64,000 bases of DNA from Acinetobacter pittii (lineage in GTDB: Bacteria; Pseudomonadota; Gammaproteobacteria; Pseudomonadales; Moraxellaceae): assembly GCF_034064985.1 (NCBI RefSeq), contig NZ_CP139249.1:2852001-2916000 (forward strand), written 5' to 3'. Position 1 is the first letter of the stretch. The number at the start of each line of letters is the position of its first letter. Under the pieces are notes generated by a model that worked only from the letters and a program-made list of their open reading frames with translations, did no database searches and was not told where the DNA came from. Below, piece by piece: positions 56,457-64,000 of this stretch. The translations under genes were made by a program, and so were the position numbers.

Positions 56457-58589
56457 TTAGATATCCTTTAATTCATTACAAAAATTTGAAACTTGAGACT
56501 CATTGTCTGGCCAATAATCTAACAACAATGGCTTGATTTCTGACTCTACAATATCATCAAGCCACTCTTGTATACTTGAAAAGGTTTGAACTGATGTAAA
56601 GAAACTATGACCTATGCAGAATGGTTTACCTAAGCGAGGATCTTTTTTAATTACATTATTTAATTCCTCAATATTAAAACGTAACTTTTGGAGTTGTTCT
56701 GAAGTTACTTGAACAACATTTTCCTTAACAACTTTCATCCAAACTTCATTAAAAGTTGGTTCCAACTCTTCAAAAGCAAAACGTCTTCGAAATGCTAAAT
56801 CTAGTTTGGCCAATGAACGATCAGCAATATTCATTGTGCCTAATACATAAACATTCTCAGGTACATAAATTTTTTCATTTTTATCTTTTTTATAAATTAA
56901 CTCTAATGAATATTGATGAGTTCGTTTTGAGTTTTCTATTAGCGTCAACATTTCACCAAATATCTGCGAAGGATTTCCTCTGTTAACTTCCTCTATTAAA
57001 ATAACAAAGTTTTGTGAAGGGTTATGACGTGCTCGATTTATCAATTCAAGAAAAGGACCATCAACAAGTTGTAATTTTCCGTCAGAATTAGGCCTCCAAC
57101 CTCTAACAAAATCCTCGTACGAGGTGGTCGGATGGAACTGAACATGAATAAAATTTTCTTTATTATGCCCAACAATATATTCCGCTAACTGTTTTGCAAT
57201 CCAAGTTTTGCCAGTACCTGTTGCCCCTTGGAAAATAACATTCTTTTTTGACTTAATTCTACGAACAATCTGGCTGAGTCTTTCTTCCTCAATAAAACAT
57301 TGATTAGCAACAATATCAGTTAAAGATATCTCAAACTCTTCAATGATTAATGATTCATCAGCAATTTCATCTTGTTCTAAGATATCAGGGTCATAAGCTT
57401 TAATACTTAACTCAGGAAAACTTTTTACAATGGAATTATCATTTTCAAACATTGTTTTGAGACTACTAATCAATCCTAAATAATTCTTACCATCTATAGT
57501 TTTCTTAATACCACTATATGGAATTTTAACTTTTAATTCTTCTTCAATAAACTTACGGGAACTACCATCTAGACTTAAATAATCCCATGGCCGTATCCAA
57601 AACAATGCCATCGTAATATTCCAACCAATACCCTTTTGCTTTAAAAGGTTGTTATAAGAATCTATAAATATCTGTGTTGCTTGAACAGTATCTTCTCCAT
57701 CTGCAAACAAAATTGATGATTCAAAGAAATTCCATAAATTTTGTACATCGTTGGGCTGCTGAAATTGTTCATAAGAGAAGAACCAAGATTTCATGTTATT
57801 TAAAACTGGAACCCCATCAAAATCAGTAGGCAACTCTGACTCTATAGACAAAACTTGTGCTAAATCAGCGGCAATTGCTTTTCTATTAGCAATAGTCATT
57901 TGCCTATTAATCATACCCACCACAGTAAATGGACAAATATCATTCAATTTTTTATTCAATAAATAAGATAAATTATGTTTTTCAGCAATAAGCTTAATTT
58001 TCTCGACTAAAGTAGTTCTATTCTGTTTATATATTAATAGTTTATTAGATAAATCAACCAAAAATGGCGCCCAAGTAATTTCTTTCTTAATAATATCTCC
58101 AAAACGATTCTTCCAATATGGCTCATTTCGGAAGAAATCTAAATCTTGAGTTCTATTTCCAAAAGTAAAATCAATTAATTTTTTAGCATAGTCAGATTCA
58201 TACTTAACTTCCCATAAAGTTGTTCTATTCGTATAAAAATACCACTCTTTAGGTTGCTTAAATACTTCCCAATCTACATCTACGAAGTGACCATCATTAC
58301 GGTTTGCTGTTATAGTCCCAATAGCTTTAATAGCCATTACTGAAACGAAATTACCTCTACTATCAAATGGCAGTCCATTTTTACGAACATAACTGGACTT
58401 GATAGCTATTTTATCCCCTACTTTCATTGACTGGACTTTATCTGTTAACTCATTTTCGTATCCATTTTCCCAAATCCTTTGACTAATAAAGCGCTCAAAT
58501 TGATCTTCATTGCGACCAAAGGTTGCTCCCACGAACCAATAAGTTACAGTTGATTTATACAGTTGGTTTTCAATATTATTTAAAGCCAT
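56457..58589 (-). CDS. mcrB: McrB-type AAA+ GTPase with divergent N-terminal domain
   Basis: A 710-residue protein. The C-terminal AAA+ part has Walker A GATGTGKT (455-462), QFHPTTSYEDFVRGWRP, Walker B FVILIEEVNRG (528-538) and GTMNIADRSLAKLD, the McrB pattern. The first 130 residues (YWFVGATFGRN, VQSMKVGDKIAIKS, IKAIGTITAN) look like an EVE/PUA-type reader of modified bases rather than the classic DUF3578 domain of E. coli McrB. So the DNA modification recognised may differ from 5-methylcytosine. Confidence 0.85.
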   Translation of the reverse strand: MALNNIENQLYKSTVTYWFVGATFGRNEDQFERFISQRIWENGYENELTDKVQSMKVGDKIAIKSSYVRKNGLPFDSRGNFVSVMAIKAIGTITANRNDGHFVDVDWEVFKQPKEWYFYTNRTTLWEVKYESDYAKKLIDFTFGNRTQDLDFFRNEPYWKNRFGDIIKKEITWAPFLVDLSNKLLIYKQNRTTLVEKIKLIAEKHNLSYLLNKKLNDICPFTVVGMINRQMTIANRKAIAADLAQVLSIESELPTDFDGVPVLNNMKSWFFSYEQFQQPNDVQNLWNFFESSILFADGEDTVQATQIFIDSYNNLLKQKGIGWNITMALFWIRPWDYLSLDGSSRKFIEEELKVKIPYSGIKKTIDGKNYLGLISSLKTMFENDNSIVKSFPELSIKAYDPDILEQDEIADESLIIEEFEISLTDIVANQCFIEEERLSQIVRRIKSKKNVIFQGATGTGKTWIAKQLAEYIVGHNKENFIHVQFHPTTSYEDFVRGWRPNSDGKLQLVDGPFLELINRARHNPSQNFVILIEEVNRGNPSQIFGEMLTLIENSKRTHQYSLELIYKKDKNEKIYVPENVYVLGTMNIADRSLAKLDLAFRRRFAFEELEPTFNEVWMKVVKENVVQVTSEQLQKLRFNIEELNNVIKKDPRLGKPFCIGHSFFTSVQTFSSIQEWLDDIVESEIKPLLLDYWPDNESQVSNFCNELKDI

Positions 58590-58707
58590 TTTTTCTTACT
58601 AATTTAATGCAAATTAATAAATTATATATTCTTTTAACTTTAAACTCATAATTTTGAATAAAAGCAAACTTATTATTTTTTAATAAAATATTAATTTAAA
58701 GCCAATA
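58590..58707. promoter_or_regulatory. mcrBC promoter region
   Basis: About 120 extremely AT-rich bases upstream of mcrB on the minus strand. The promoter must lie here or just beyond, but no single -35/-10 pair stands out. Confidence 0.3.
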
Positions 58708-58739
58708 AAAAACCCCGAAACTTACGTTTCAGGGTTTTT
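58708..58739. terminator. Rho-independent terminator-like stem
   Basis: AAAAACCC-C-GAAAC pairs with GTTTC-A-GGGTTTTT around TTAC, with one C/A mismatch. It has A and T tracts on both sides. It lies just left of the tRNA-3'-end-like remnant, the usual position of a tRNA or tmRNA terminator on the minus strand. Confidence 0.7.
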
Positions 58740-58748
58740 CACGAATTT

Positions 58749-58771
58749 TGGTGGGATGGCGTCAATTGAAC
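58749..58771 (-). other. tRNA- or tmRNA-3'-end-like remnant (attachment site candidate)
   Basis: Read on the minus strand the sequence is GTTCAATT, GACGC, CATCCCACCA: a T-loop (GTTCAAT), the 3' side of a T stem, an acceptor strand and CCA. The 5' partner of the T stem and the rest of a tRNA are absent; the sequence beyond diverges. This is what remains when an element integrates in the 3' end of a tRNA or tmRNA gene and displaces the old end. Confidence 0.4.
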
Positions 58772-58819
58772 TGATAAAACAAATAATTGTTTTTTAAAGT
58801 TAATTTCAATTCAAAAAAT

Positions 58820-58845
58820 AACAGTGTACACAATAGTGTACAAAT
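58820..58845. repeat. Tandem AGTGTACA repeat near the putative attachment site
   Basis: AGTGTACA occurs twice in direct order separated by CAAT; each copy also holds the palindrome TGTACA. Short repeats beside a tRNA-end remnant can be recombinase arm sites, but no integrase gene is in the window. Confidence 0.35.
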
Positions 58846-59040
58846 TATTTGTTACTAGGGCATTTCTCTGAGTTTAGTTGTCATGCTGGGTGACGAACTC
58901 AGGAGTTAAAAACACTCCTTTTAGTGGATCGGATTATGAGGCTCGTTATTTGGCTTTAATAAATTTATTGAGCGCAAAACCATATTTGGTGATTGGATTT
59001 TAAATCTTGAATTAACTTAGCCGTTCAAGTGGCTGATTAA

Positions 59041-59205
59041 GAAGCTTGGTCGCGTTTTAAGTGTGAGCAAGTTATAAAAATCACGAAATACTTTCGATTG
59101 CAGATACGTGCATCCAGTCGCGTGTACATTGCCGAAGTTGAGGATTTAGATGGTGGGGGGTATCCCTATGTTCAGGTTATTTGCAGAAGTAAACCGCCCG
59201 AATAA
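59041..59205 (+). pseudogene. Possible gene fragment without start codon
   Basis: An open frame of 54 codons following an in-frame stop, without an ATG. The translation contains RVYIAEVEDLDGGGYPYVQV and ends SKPPE. It reads like a small beta-rich phage or island protein with its 5' end lost, but I do not recognise the family. It is the only protein-like frame I found in the 58.8-60.4 kb interval. Confidence 0.25.
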
Positions 59206-59316
59206 TCGCACTGTAGCTCTATTGGGATTTTAAGCCTTAAAACCATATTTGAAGCATCCCTCTCGCGCGCGCGTGTTTGTTGCAAAACGCGATTTTGCGC
59301 TTTGTTGAATACCGTT

Positions 59317-59330
59317 GCTCAATTTTGAGC
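59317..59330. repeat. Short palindrome GCTCAATTTTGAGC (copy 1)
   Basis: A near-perfect dyad. Its exact reverse complement, GCTCAAAATTGAGC, is at 61317-61330, two kilobases away on the other side of the gene-poor interval. It lies among other small dyads containing GCGCAAAA or TTTTGCGC. Confidence 0.4.
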
Positions 59331-59574
59331 TTTGCTTTTAAAACATGGATTTAGCCAACGCAATTTTGCGCTCACCTTTGGTTTCAAATGTTAATCCGGC
59401 ATTGGACGCACCTAAAACCCGATAAAACCTTATCAATTCTTATCATTTGCTCTTAATAAAACGTAATCTTTTATCTAGGTAGCTACTACGAATTTCTCGT
59501 AGTAAGGCACTGTATTTAAAACGTGGAATTGTTTTTTAACTTTCGCCAGTGATGAAGCTTAATAGACATGTTTC

Positions 59575-60360
59575 CCTTGATGTACCTTGATGAAATGAGA
59601 TTCCTTAAAATAGCGATAAACCTTGTTGTATATAGCTTCAAGGTCATTTTAATGGTCTTTCTACTGGTGTCCTATCAAGGATAGCTGAATAAACGTTGTA
59701 AAGAATAATTTAAGGCCGTTTTGTTTTACGTAGTTTTACGAAATCAATTTCATTAAATTCCTGTATGCCTTGCTATGACTGGCATAGATGGCATTTTTCA
59801 TAAATACGCCGTAAAGCAAAAATTAATTAGATGAAATAAGCCATTCACGTTGATGGAATAGAAAACTATCCATGTTTTTAGGCATGTTTTTTAATTGATT
59901 ACTGGGGAATATTGCATGCCCCTAGAACGACAAATCCGCTTTACTTGTTGGACGTAGTTGGACAAAACAAGGTTCTAGTTGAATCGCTATACTCCCTATA
60001 TAGCTTAGATTTGAGTTGGTTTTTTAAGGGCTTTTTAGTTTGCCTTGTCCAACAAGATTTAAGGCTATTTTGTGATACGTAATGCTATAGATTAAGAGAT
60101 ATAGAAATCTCCCTATTAGATTTCAAATCTATAAGGGTGAATTTCCGATTCAACAACCTAAATTTGTTATACGTAGTTATACGGATTTACCTTGACATAC
60201 CTTGACGAAATACAGTTTTAATAAAATGGCTGTAACGCCTACATATAAAGGCTTTAGCATGGTTTTTATAGTGCTTTGTAGTCGGTTGCTGTCAAGGTAA
60301 ATCAAAGGTGTGTCGTATATCTAAATTTTCCCTTTCTTGTACGACGTAGAACGACAAAAC
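59575..60360. repeat. Array of 10-bp-period heptamer pairs with distal inverted copies
   Basis: Six sites have a heptamer, a three-base spacer (GTA or ATA), and the same heptamer again: CCTTGAT (59575, 59585), GTTTTAC (59723, 59733), GTTGGAC (59947, 59957), GTTATAC (60166, 60176), CCTTGAC (60190, 60200), GTACGAC/GAACGAC (60339, 60349). Heptamers agree within a site but differ between sites. Five have an inverted copy downstream: 59674-59680, 59810-59821 (12 bp with one wobble), 60047-60056 (10 bp), 60314-60319, and 60290-60303 (14 bp perfect with 60184-60197). No ORF fits. Function unknown. Confidence 0.7.
60111..60137. repeat. 27-base dyad CCCT-N5-GATTT-N-AAATC-N5-AGGG (copy 1)
   Basis: A near-perfect hairpin with a one-base centre. 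A second dyad of the same length and architecture is at 61260-61286. The shared outer CCCT/AGGG and inner GATTT/AAATC suggest one DNA-binding protein or two copies of one regulatory stem. Confidence 0.45.
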
Positions 60361-60449
60361 AGGGGGTATGAATAAACTACAATCCAAAATAGAGGACTTT
60401 TTTATACTGTGTAATTGAACATCTCTTAATATTCAATTTCTATTCAGCT

Positions 60450-61140
60450 TCACAGAATAGATTCTTTTACATCAACTGCTTGATTAGTAATTTCTTTCAA
60501 AAGAGCTTCTAATTTTTTAAATTTTTCATCATATTTTTGAAAATTTTCTAAACGATTTTTTTGGTTATACTCACTTTCAATTGAATTTTTATCTCGAGCT
60601 ATTCTGAAAGAAAAATACTCTAATATATGTAAGTCATCTAAAATTTTACTAGCTAAGTTATCAAAGGTAACTATCAATTCTTGATAAACATTTATTTTTT
60701 CATTTTTTATTAAAAATTTACCATTCATTCTTCTTAATTCTATAAGTTCCCATAATAATCTTTGACGATCCTCTCTATTTCTAAATTCGTTCGTAGTTAT
60801 CTCTTTTTCCATGATAATTTTAGCATGATAAAAACCAAACCCATTTTTAATATGGAATGATAAGTCATTTAAATCATCTAAAAGCTGAAGTGTACTTTTT
60901 ATTTTGTGTTCACTCCGCCAATCACTAAAAAGAACAAATGCAGCTACCGGCGCAAGGAAGGCAGCACCTAAAGTAAGAGCATCTTTTATAACGTCATATG
61001 CAACAGATCGATTAAAGTCATACTCATAAATTGGGTAATTGCTTTTCAGAAAGAATGCCATCACCATGTACGAGAATATCCCTATAACAGTCCAAAATCC
61101 GACTTGCCTTATCTGTTTTTCTAAAGTTTTCTTTTTCATA
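60450..61140 (-). CDS. Hypothetical membrane-anchored protein
   Basis: 229 residues from the ATG at 61140, which has an AGGGG site (the frame is open to 61178). Two hydrophobic segments (FWTVIGIFSYMVMAFFL and VIKDALTLGAAFLAPVAAFVLF) are followed by about 160 residues of charged, mostly helical sequence with coiled-coil character (ELIELRRMNGKFLIKNEKIN). The layout of two membrane helices and a helical cytoplasmic part occurs in several phage-defence effectors and in prophage genes, but no family is recognised. Confidence 0.6.
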
Positions 61141-61259
61141 AATTCCCCTTCGTATTTCAAGATACCAGTCCCATGCAAAAGGATACCCCCATTTCATAGT
61201 ACCGGTATCTTTTGGCGGTACTGGCTTCCGGTAAGAGCCCCATGGCATATCAAATGTAA

Positions 61260-61286
61260 CCCTTTCGGATTTTAAATCTGATAGGG
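61260..61286. repeat. 27-base dyad CCCT-N5-GATTT-N-AAATC-N5-AGGG (copy 2)
   Basis: The same architecture as the dyad at 60111-60137: CCCT and AGGG ends, GATTT and AAATC arms, single-base centre. It lies about 120 bp upstream of the membrane-protein start. Confidence 0.45.
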
Positions 61287-61316
61287 ATGTATTCAACTTA
61301 TTGTTATCAAAACAAA

Positions 61317-61330
61317 GCTCAAAATTGAGC
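61317..61330. repeat. Short palindrome GCTCAAAATTGAGC (copy 2)
   Basis: The reverse complement of the dyad at 59317-59330. Both lie within the gene-poor island interval. Confidence 0.4.
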
Positions 61331-61400
61331 ATCCATGCCAGGTGAATATAATGTGTTGTTTTTACAGGTAAACGCAAAAGTGCGTTTTGTCTAATTAGAC

Positions 61401-61785
61401 TGCACCGATCTAAAGCTGCTTATTCAGTTATCACGATTTCCATGATAGTTGAACCTGCATGGTGATAATGACCATTCAGCTATCTAATGAGATATGGTCA
61501 CATAATTTTTAACATGTATTAAGGCCATCAATTAACTATTGAATAATAGTAAGCCGTCCCTTTGCTTATACTTTTTTAATATTAAATTTCAATTCTTTGA
61601 ATTTGCTATGTAAACATACTGTGTATTGATATCACTACATGAGTAGGCCAAAAAATAATTGTAATAGCTGACCTCAACGCTATTTTTATACTAATACTAA
61701 GCGTTAAATTATATAAATAAATCTTATTAGAGATATGGTTTAATTATTAAGTTACCTTTCAATAACTTAAGATATCGAAATCAAA
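61401..61785. promoter_or_regulatory. Upstream region of the three-gene operon
   Basis: About 385 bases with no supported gene. Partial inverted repeats occur around 61430-61475 (TTATCAC and GTGATAA). The promoter of the following operon must be in the AT-rich second half. No operator was recognised. Confidence 0.35.
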
Positions 61786-62892
61786 ATGACTGATGATCAA
61801 AAACATGACACTGATGATGTACGTGAAATAATAGCATCCACATTGGACATAGCTGAAGAAAGAGCTATGTCTTTAAAAGAGTTTCAGCGAATCTTTAAGA
61901 CTGTGGGTAGGAACTTAAGTGGTCGCAAATTTTCTGATTTACAGCAAAAATTATCAGCTATTTATGATTTGGAAAAATTAGAAAAGTTACAAGAAAAAAT
62001 ATCAGATACTGTTAATAGACATATCTTATTTGATGACAAATTTATTACTGTTTATCAAAATGTGAAAAATATTGCTGAAATTAAACAAAAATTAGATTCA
62101 ACTTTTGAAAGCCATCAGCCAGATCTTGAAGTAGAGTCACAAGTAAACAAAAGAACTTTTTATCCATTTCAAAGATATGACATCCGAGAAGATCTAATTA
62201 TTTCATATCAATTTTCCCAAGTACGAGAATTAACAGTTAGACAAGAAATCGATACGGATGATCTAAAAGATAGTATTAGTGAATTGTATAGCTCTGTTTT
62301 TGGCTTTAAAACTACAGAGTTAAGATGCTTTGATTCAGTGATACTAGATGAGGAGCGGAGTCTATTAATTATTTTAGTAGATCTAGCTAGAGTTATGCCA
62401 AGGAATGAACTTAACGTAATTCATAGCAATTTTTCTCATTTCATTAAAAAAGAATTAGGTTTAGAAATCATGCAAAAATATGATTTTCTAGCTGCCCCAT
62501 TAGATTTATTTCCATGTATTCAAAAATTTTATGATGAGACTGTCGATAATATCAGTGGTGTAACAGAGATCTATTTCACAACTACTGAAGGTACAGCTCA
62601 TCACGAAAAATTACGTGGAGCTAGCGTTGATATCAGACAAGTTGTGTATCATGAATCTGGTGTTAATGGTTTAAAAAATACAGAAGTTGACGGTGTGAAA
62701 CTTGATGAAACTATTACACCGTATCGGATAAGTAAAAAATACTATAATAGGGATATAGAAATTTCATTAAATAGTAGCTATAACGCTTTAAGTAATATTA
62801 ATGGTAGCCATCTTTACAACGCATTTGTAATTGGTAGCCGATCTTATGAGGATATTGAGTTTGTTCTCAATAAGCTTTTAACATTAAGGTAA
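61786..62892 (+). CDS. Unrecognised protein, first gene of a three-gene operon
   Basis: A 368-residue soluble protein with no membrane segments and no recognised catalytic motif. The first 120 residues are acidic and helical (LQQKLSAIYDLEKLEKLQEK, coiled-coil-like); the rest alternates strands and helices (SLLIILVDLARVMPRNELNV, VTEIYFTTTEGTAHHEKLRG). The following gene starts 7 bp after its stop. With the third gene carrying a nuclease-like core, it may be a sensor or scaffold of a defence system. That is inference. Confidence 0.7.
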   Translation: MTDDQKHDTDDVREIIASTLDIAEERAMSLKEFQRIFKTVGRNLSGRKFSDLQQKLSAIYDLEKLEKLQEKISDTVNRHILFDDKFITVYQNVKNIAEIKQKLDSTFESHQPDLEVESQVNKRTFYPFQRYDIREDLIISYQFSQVRELTVRQEIDTDDLKDSISELYSSVFGFKTTELRCFDSVILDEERSLLIILVDLARVMPRNELNVIHSNFSHFIKKELGLEIMQKYDFLAAPLDLFPCIQKFYDETVDNISGVTEIYFTTTEGTAHHEKLRGASVDIRQVVYHESGVNGLKNTEVDGVKLDETITPYRISKKYYNRDIEISLNSSYNALSNINGSHLYNAFVIGSRSYEDIEFVLNKLLTLR

Positions 62893-62899
62893 TTTGACA

Positions 62900-63349
62900 A
62901 TGACACGCTCTCAATATTTGTTAGAGCTAAAGCAAAATTTAGAGTTTCAGTTGAAAGATGTCTCAGCTGAAATGTTGAGTGCGTGTCTTAAAATGATTGA
63001 TTACATTTCGATTGCCCCATCCAAGAAAAACCATCTAACTTTTGCAGACCTTTACAAGCGCGTAGATTCATCCACTTCAGAAGATATTTTCTATAGTGCT
63101 GTATTTTTTCTAACAAAAGACAACATTGATGTTCTGTCGCAAAAATTTGAAGCTTATAATTCCTTAGTTAGTCGATTTGAAATAGTTGATGATGCTGATG
63201 ATGTAAGTGGGATATTAGATTCTATTACCACTGGCGAATACATCCATCCTTTGAATGGGGAGGTCTTAACAGCTGAAGAGTTTAATCAACAAGTGCTAAC
63301 TTTCTTTTCCCCATCAATATTATTTGTGAGTAATTTGAATGCTCACTAA
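62900..63349 (+). CDS. Unrecognised small protein, second gene of the operon
   Basis: 149 residues from the ATG at 62900 (the frame opens at a TTG at 62894). All-alpha first half with a winged-helix feel (LTFADLYKRVDSSTSEDIFY, AVFFLTKDNIDVLSQKFEAY), then an acidic stretch VDDADDVSG. No recognised family. It overlaps the third gene by 11 bp, so the two are translationally coupled. Size and position resemble the small middle component of multi-gene defence systems, without sequence proof. Confidence 0.65.
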   Translation: MTRSQYLLELKQNLEFQLKDVSAEMLSACLKMIDYISIAPSKKNHLTFADLYKRVDSSTSEDIFYSAVFFLTKDNIDVLSQKFEAYNSLVSRFEIVDDADDVSGILDSITTGEYIHPLNGEVLTAEEFNQQVLTFFSPSILFVSNLNAH

Positions 63350-64000
63350 CCCAGGCTTATTAGATCCTCGGGTTATTAAATTTATGACTCGACTACAACC
63401 AACATCCTATCAGGCCTTCATAGATTGTCTTTATACTGATTTAGATGAAATTTTAAGAGAGATACAGGCGAGTCGAAAAATAATAGCCCAAAAATATCCT
63501 ATAAGTGATGCGAATAAAGAGGCGCTAAAAGTATTTGAAGATGATATTAATACTCAAATAGTTAGAGACTTAAAGATCTTAAATTATGACGCTGCTCATG
63601 ATAAATTTGATAATGGTCATGTAGATATTCATGTGGAATTATCTGGTTATCCATATAAATGGTTTGGTGAGTCTAAAATATGGAATGGTGTCACAAAAAT
63701 TGATGGCGGATTCAAGCAACTATTAGAAGACTACTCCACTGGAGAAAAAAATGAAAAATGTGGTGGTGTATTAATTTATGTTGTTAATACGACCCAATCG
63801 ACAAATAAAATTTTAAGAGCATGGTATAACGAGTTAGAGGCTGCAGGAAATGATCCAGCCCGTAATACAAATTTGGAGGGACTTGAACTAACTTGGCCAC
63901 ATGATGACATTAATCTTTTCTATAGTACTCAAGTACACCCACATTCTGGTTTAAGTGGATATAAGGTAAGGCACTGTGTGTTAAACCTAAAGTCTATTCG
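63339..64000 (+). CDS. PD-(D/E)xK nuclease-like protein, third gene of the operon (cut by window end)
   Basis: The ATG at 63339 overlaps the previous gene by 11 bp, and at least 220 codons are open to the window end. HVDIHVELSG with D96, then WFGESKIWNG with E111 and K113, forms a D-x14-E-x-K core, followed by GGFKQLLEDY and the strand GGVLIYVVN. This is the order seen in restriction-endonuclease-like folds. The gene is probably the effector of the operon. The C terminus is outside the window. Confidence 0.6.
   Translation, partial: MLTNPGLLDPRVIKFMTRLQPTSYQAFIDCLYTDLDEILREIQASRKIIAQKYPISDANKEALKVFEDDINTQIVRDLKILNYDAAHDKFDNGHVDIHVELSGYPYKWFGESKIWNGVTKIDGGFKQLLEDYSTGEKNEKCGGVLIYVVNTTQSTNKILRAWYNELEAAGNDPARNTNLEGLELTWPHDDINLFYSTQVHPHSGLSGYKVRHCVLNLKSI

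Larger units (their letters stand above)
61141..61400 (-). pseudogene. Protein-like frame upstream of the membrane protein, probably a gene remnant
   Basis: The frame is open from about 61419 and has only a TTG start (61377); its 3' end runs into the membrane-protein gene in another frame. The middle part (PWGSYRKPVPPKDTGTMKWG then AWDWYLEIRRG) looks like real protein, richer in Trp and Pro than chance. The last residues are a shadow of the neighbour. It may be the 5' part of a disrupted phage or island gene. Confidence 0.3.

Noticed and set aside
59575..60360. A CRISPR array
   Set aside because: The repeated units are 7 bases with a 3-base spacer and differ between sites; there are no constant 25-40-base repeats and no cas genes.
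59575..60360. Integron attC sites
   Set aside because: One heptamer (GTTGGAC) fits the attC core consensus, but the others do not, there are no cassette ORFs between sites and no integrase gene is present.
61024..61140. The 3' part of the 117-residue frame (ending LSEKQLPNL)
   Set aside because: It is the out-of-frame reading of the membrane-protein gene start; only the part upstream of 61140 looks protein-like.

Overview
This window reads as chromosomal DNA of an Acinetobacter species, probably of the calcoaceticus-baumannii group. The base composition is AT-rich. The ordinary genes fit that genus: a choline to glycine betaine locus (two BCCT carriers, betI, betB, betA), a membrane-anchored Mqo, pgaBCD, an OprD-type porin and PnuC. 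There are no rRNA genes and no complete tRNA genes. The species call is an inference from gene content.

Layout. (1) 1-10.4 kb: a minus-strand catabolic operon with a divergent IclR-type regulator. Its products form a complete ring-opening set: Rieske oxygenase alpha subunit, Rieske ferredoxin, FAD ferredoxin reductase, dehydrogenases, VOC extradiol dioxygenase, C-C or ester hydrolase, cupin, aspartate-dehydrogenase-like enzyme, aldehyde dehydrogenase and an MFS importer. The substrate cannot be read from sequence. (2) 10.4-22.2 kb: housekeeping and surface genes, including pgaB-pgaC-pgaD without an adjacent pgaA, FKBP, YaeQ, a DctA-type carrier, a CobW-type GTPase, a thioesterase and MarC. 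(3) 22.2-30.2 kb: the choline/betaine locus, with a 48-bp perfect palindrome in front of betI. (4) 30.6-38.1 kb: mqo, a homocysteine S-methyltransferase family gene, an APC antiporter, a lipase-like lipoprotein and a DUF1275 protein. (5) 38.4-44.7 kb: a LysR-controlled uptake and aldolase cluster (DapA-family lyase, MFS, OprD porin) bracketed by two paralogous small secreted Cys-containing proteins. A GC-rich, hairpin-dense element lies before the second paralog. (6) 44.9-58.6 kb: a defence island. It holds a 5'-truncated HNH remnant, a type I restriction-modification operon in the order hsdR-hsdS-[SMC-like ATPase-HNH]-hsdM with a Septu-like pair embedded, and a convergent McrBC-type pair. (7) 58.6-64 kb: a largely non-coding stretch that starts with a tRNA-3'-end-like remnant and carries a series of 10-bp-period heptamer pairs with distal inverted copies, then a membrane protein, then an unrecognised three-gene operon whose last member (cut by the window end) has a PD-(D/E)xK-like core.

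The best candidates for something undescribed are three: the Septu-like pair coupled by overlapping reading frames inside a type I R-M operon; the three-gene operon at 61.8-64 kb; and the repeat and hairpin array at 59.57-60.36 kb. The folded element at 43.87-44.09 kb is a candidate structured RNA. All function calls come from reading motifs by eye; no database search was run.
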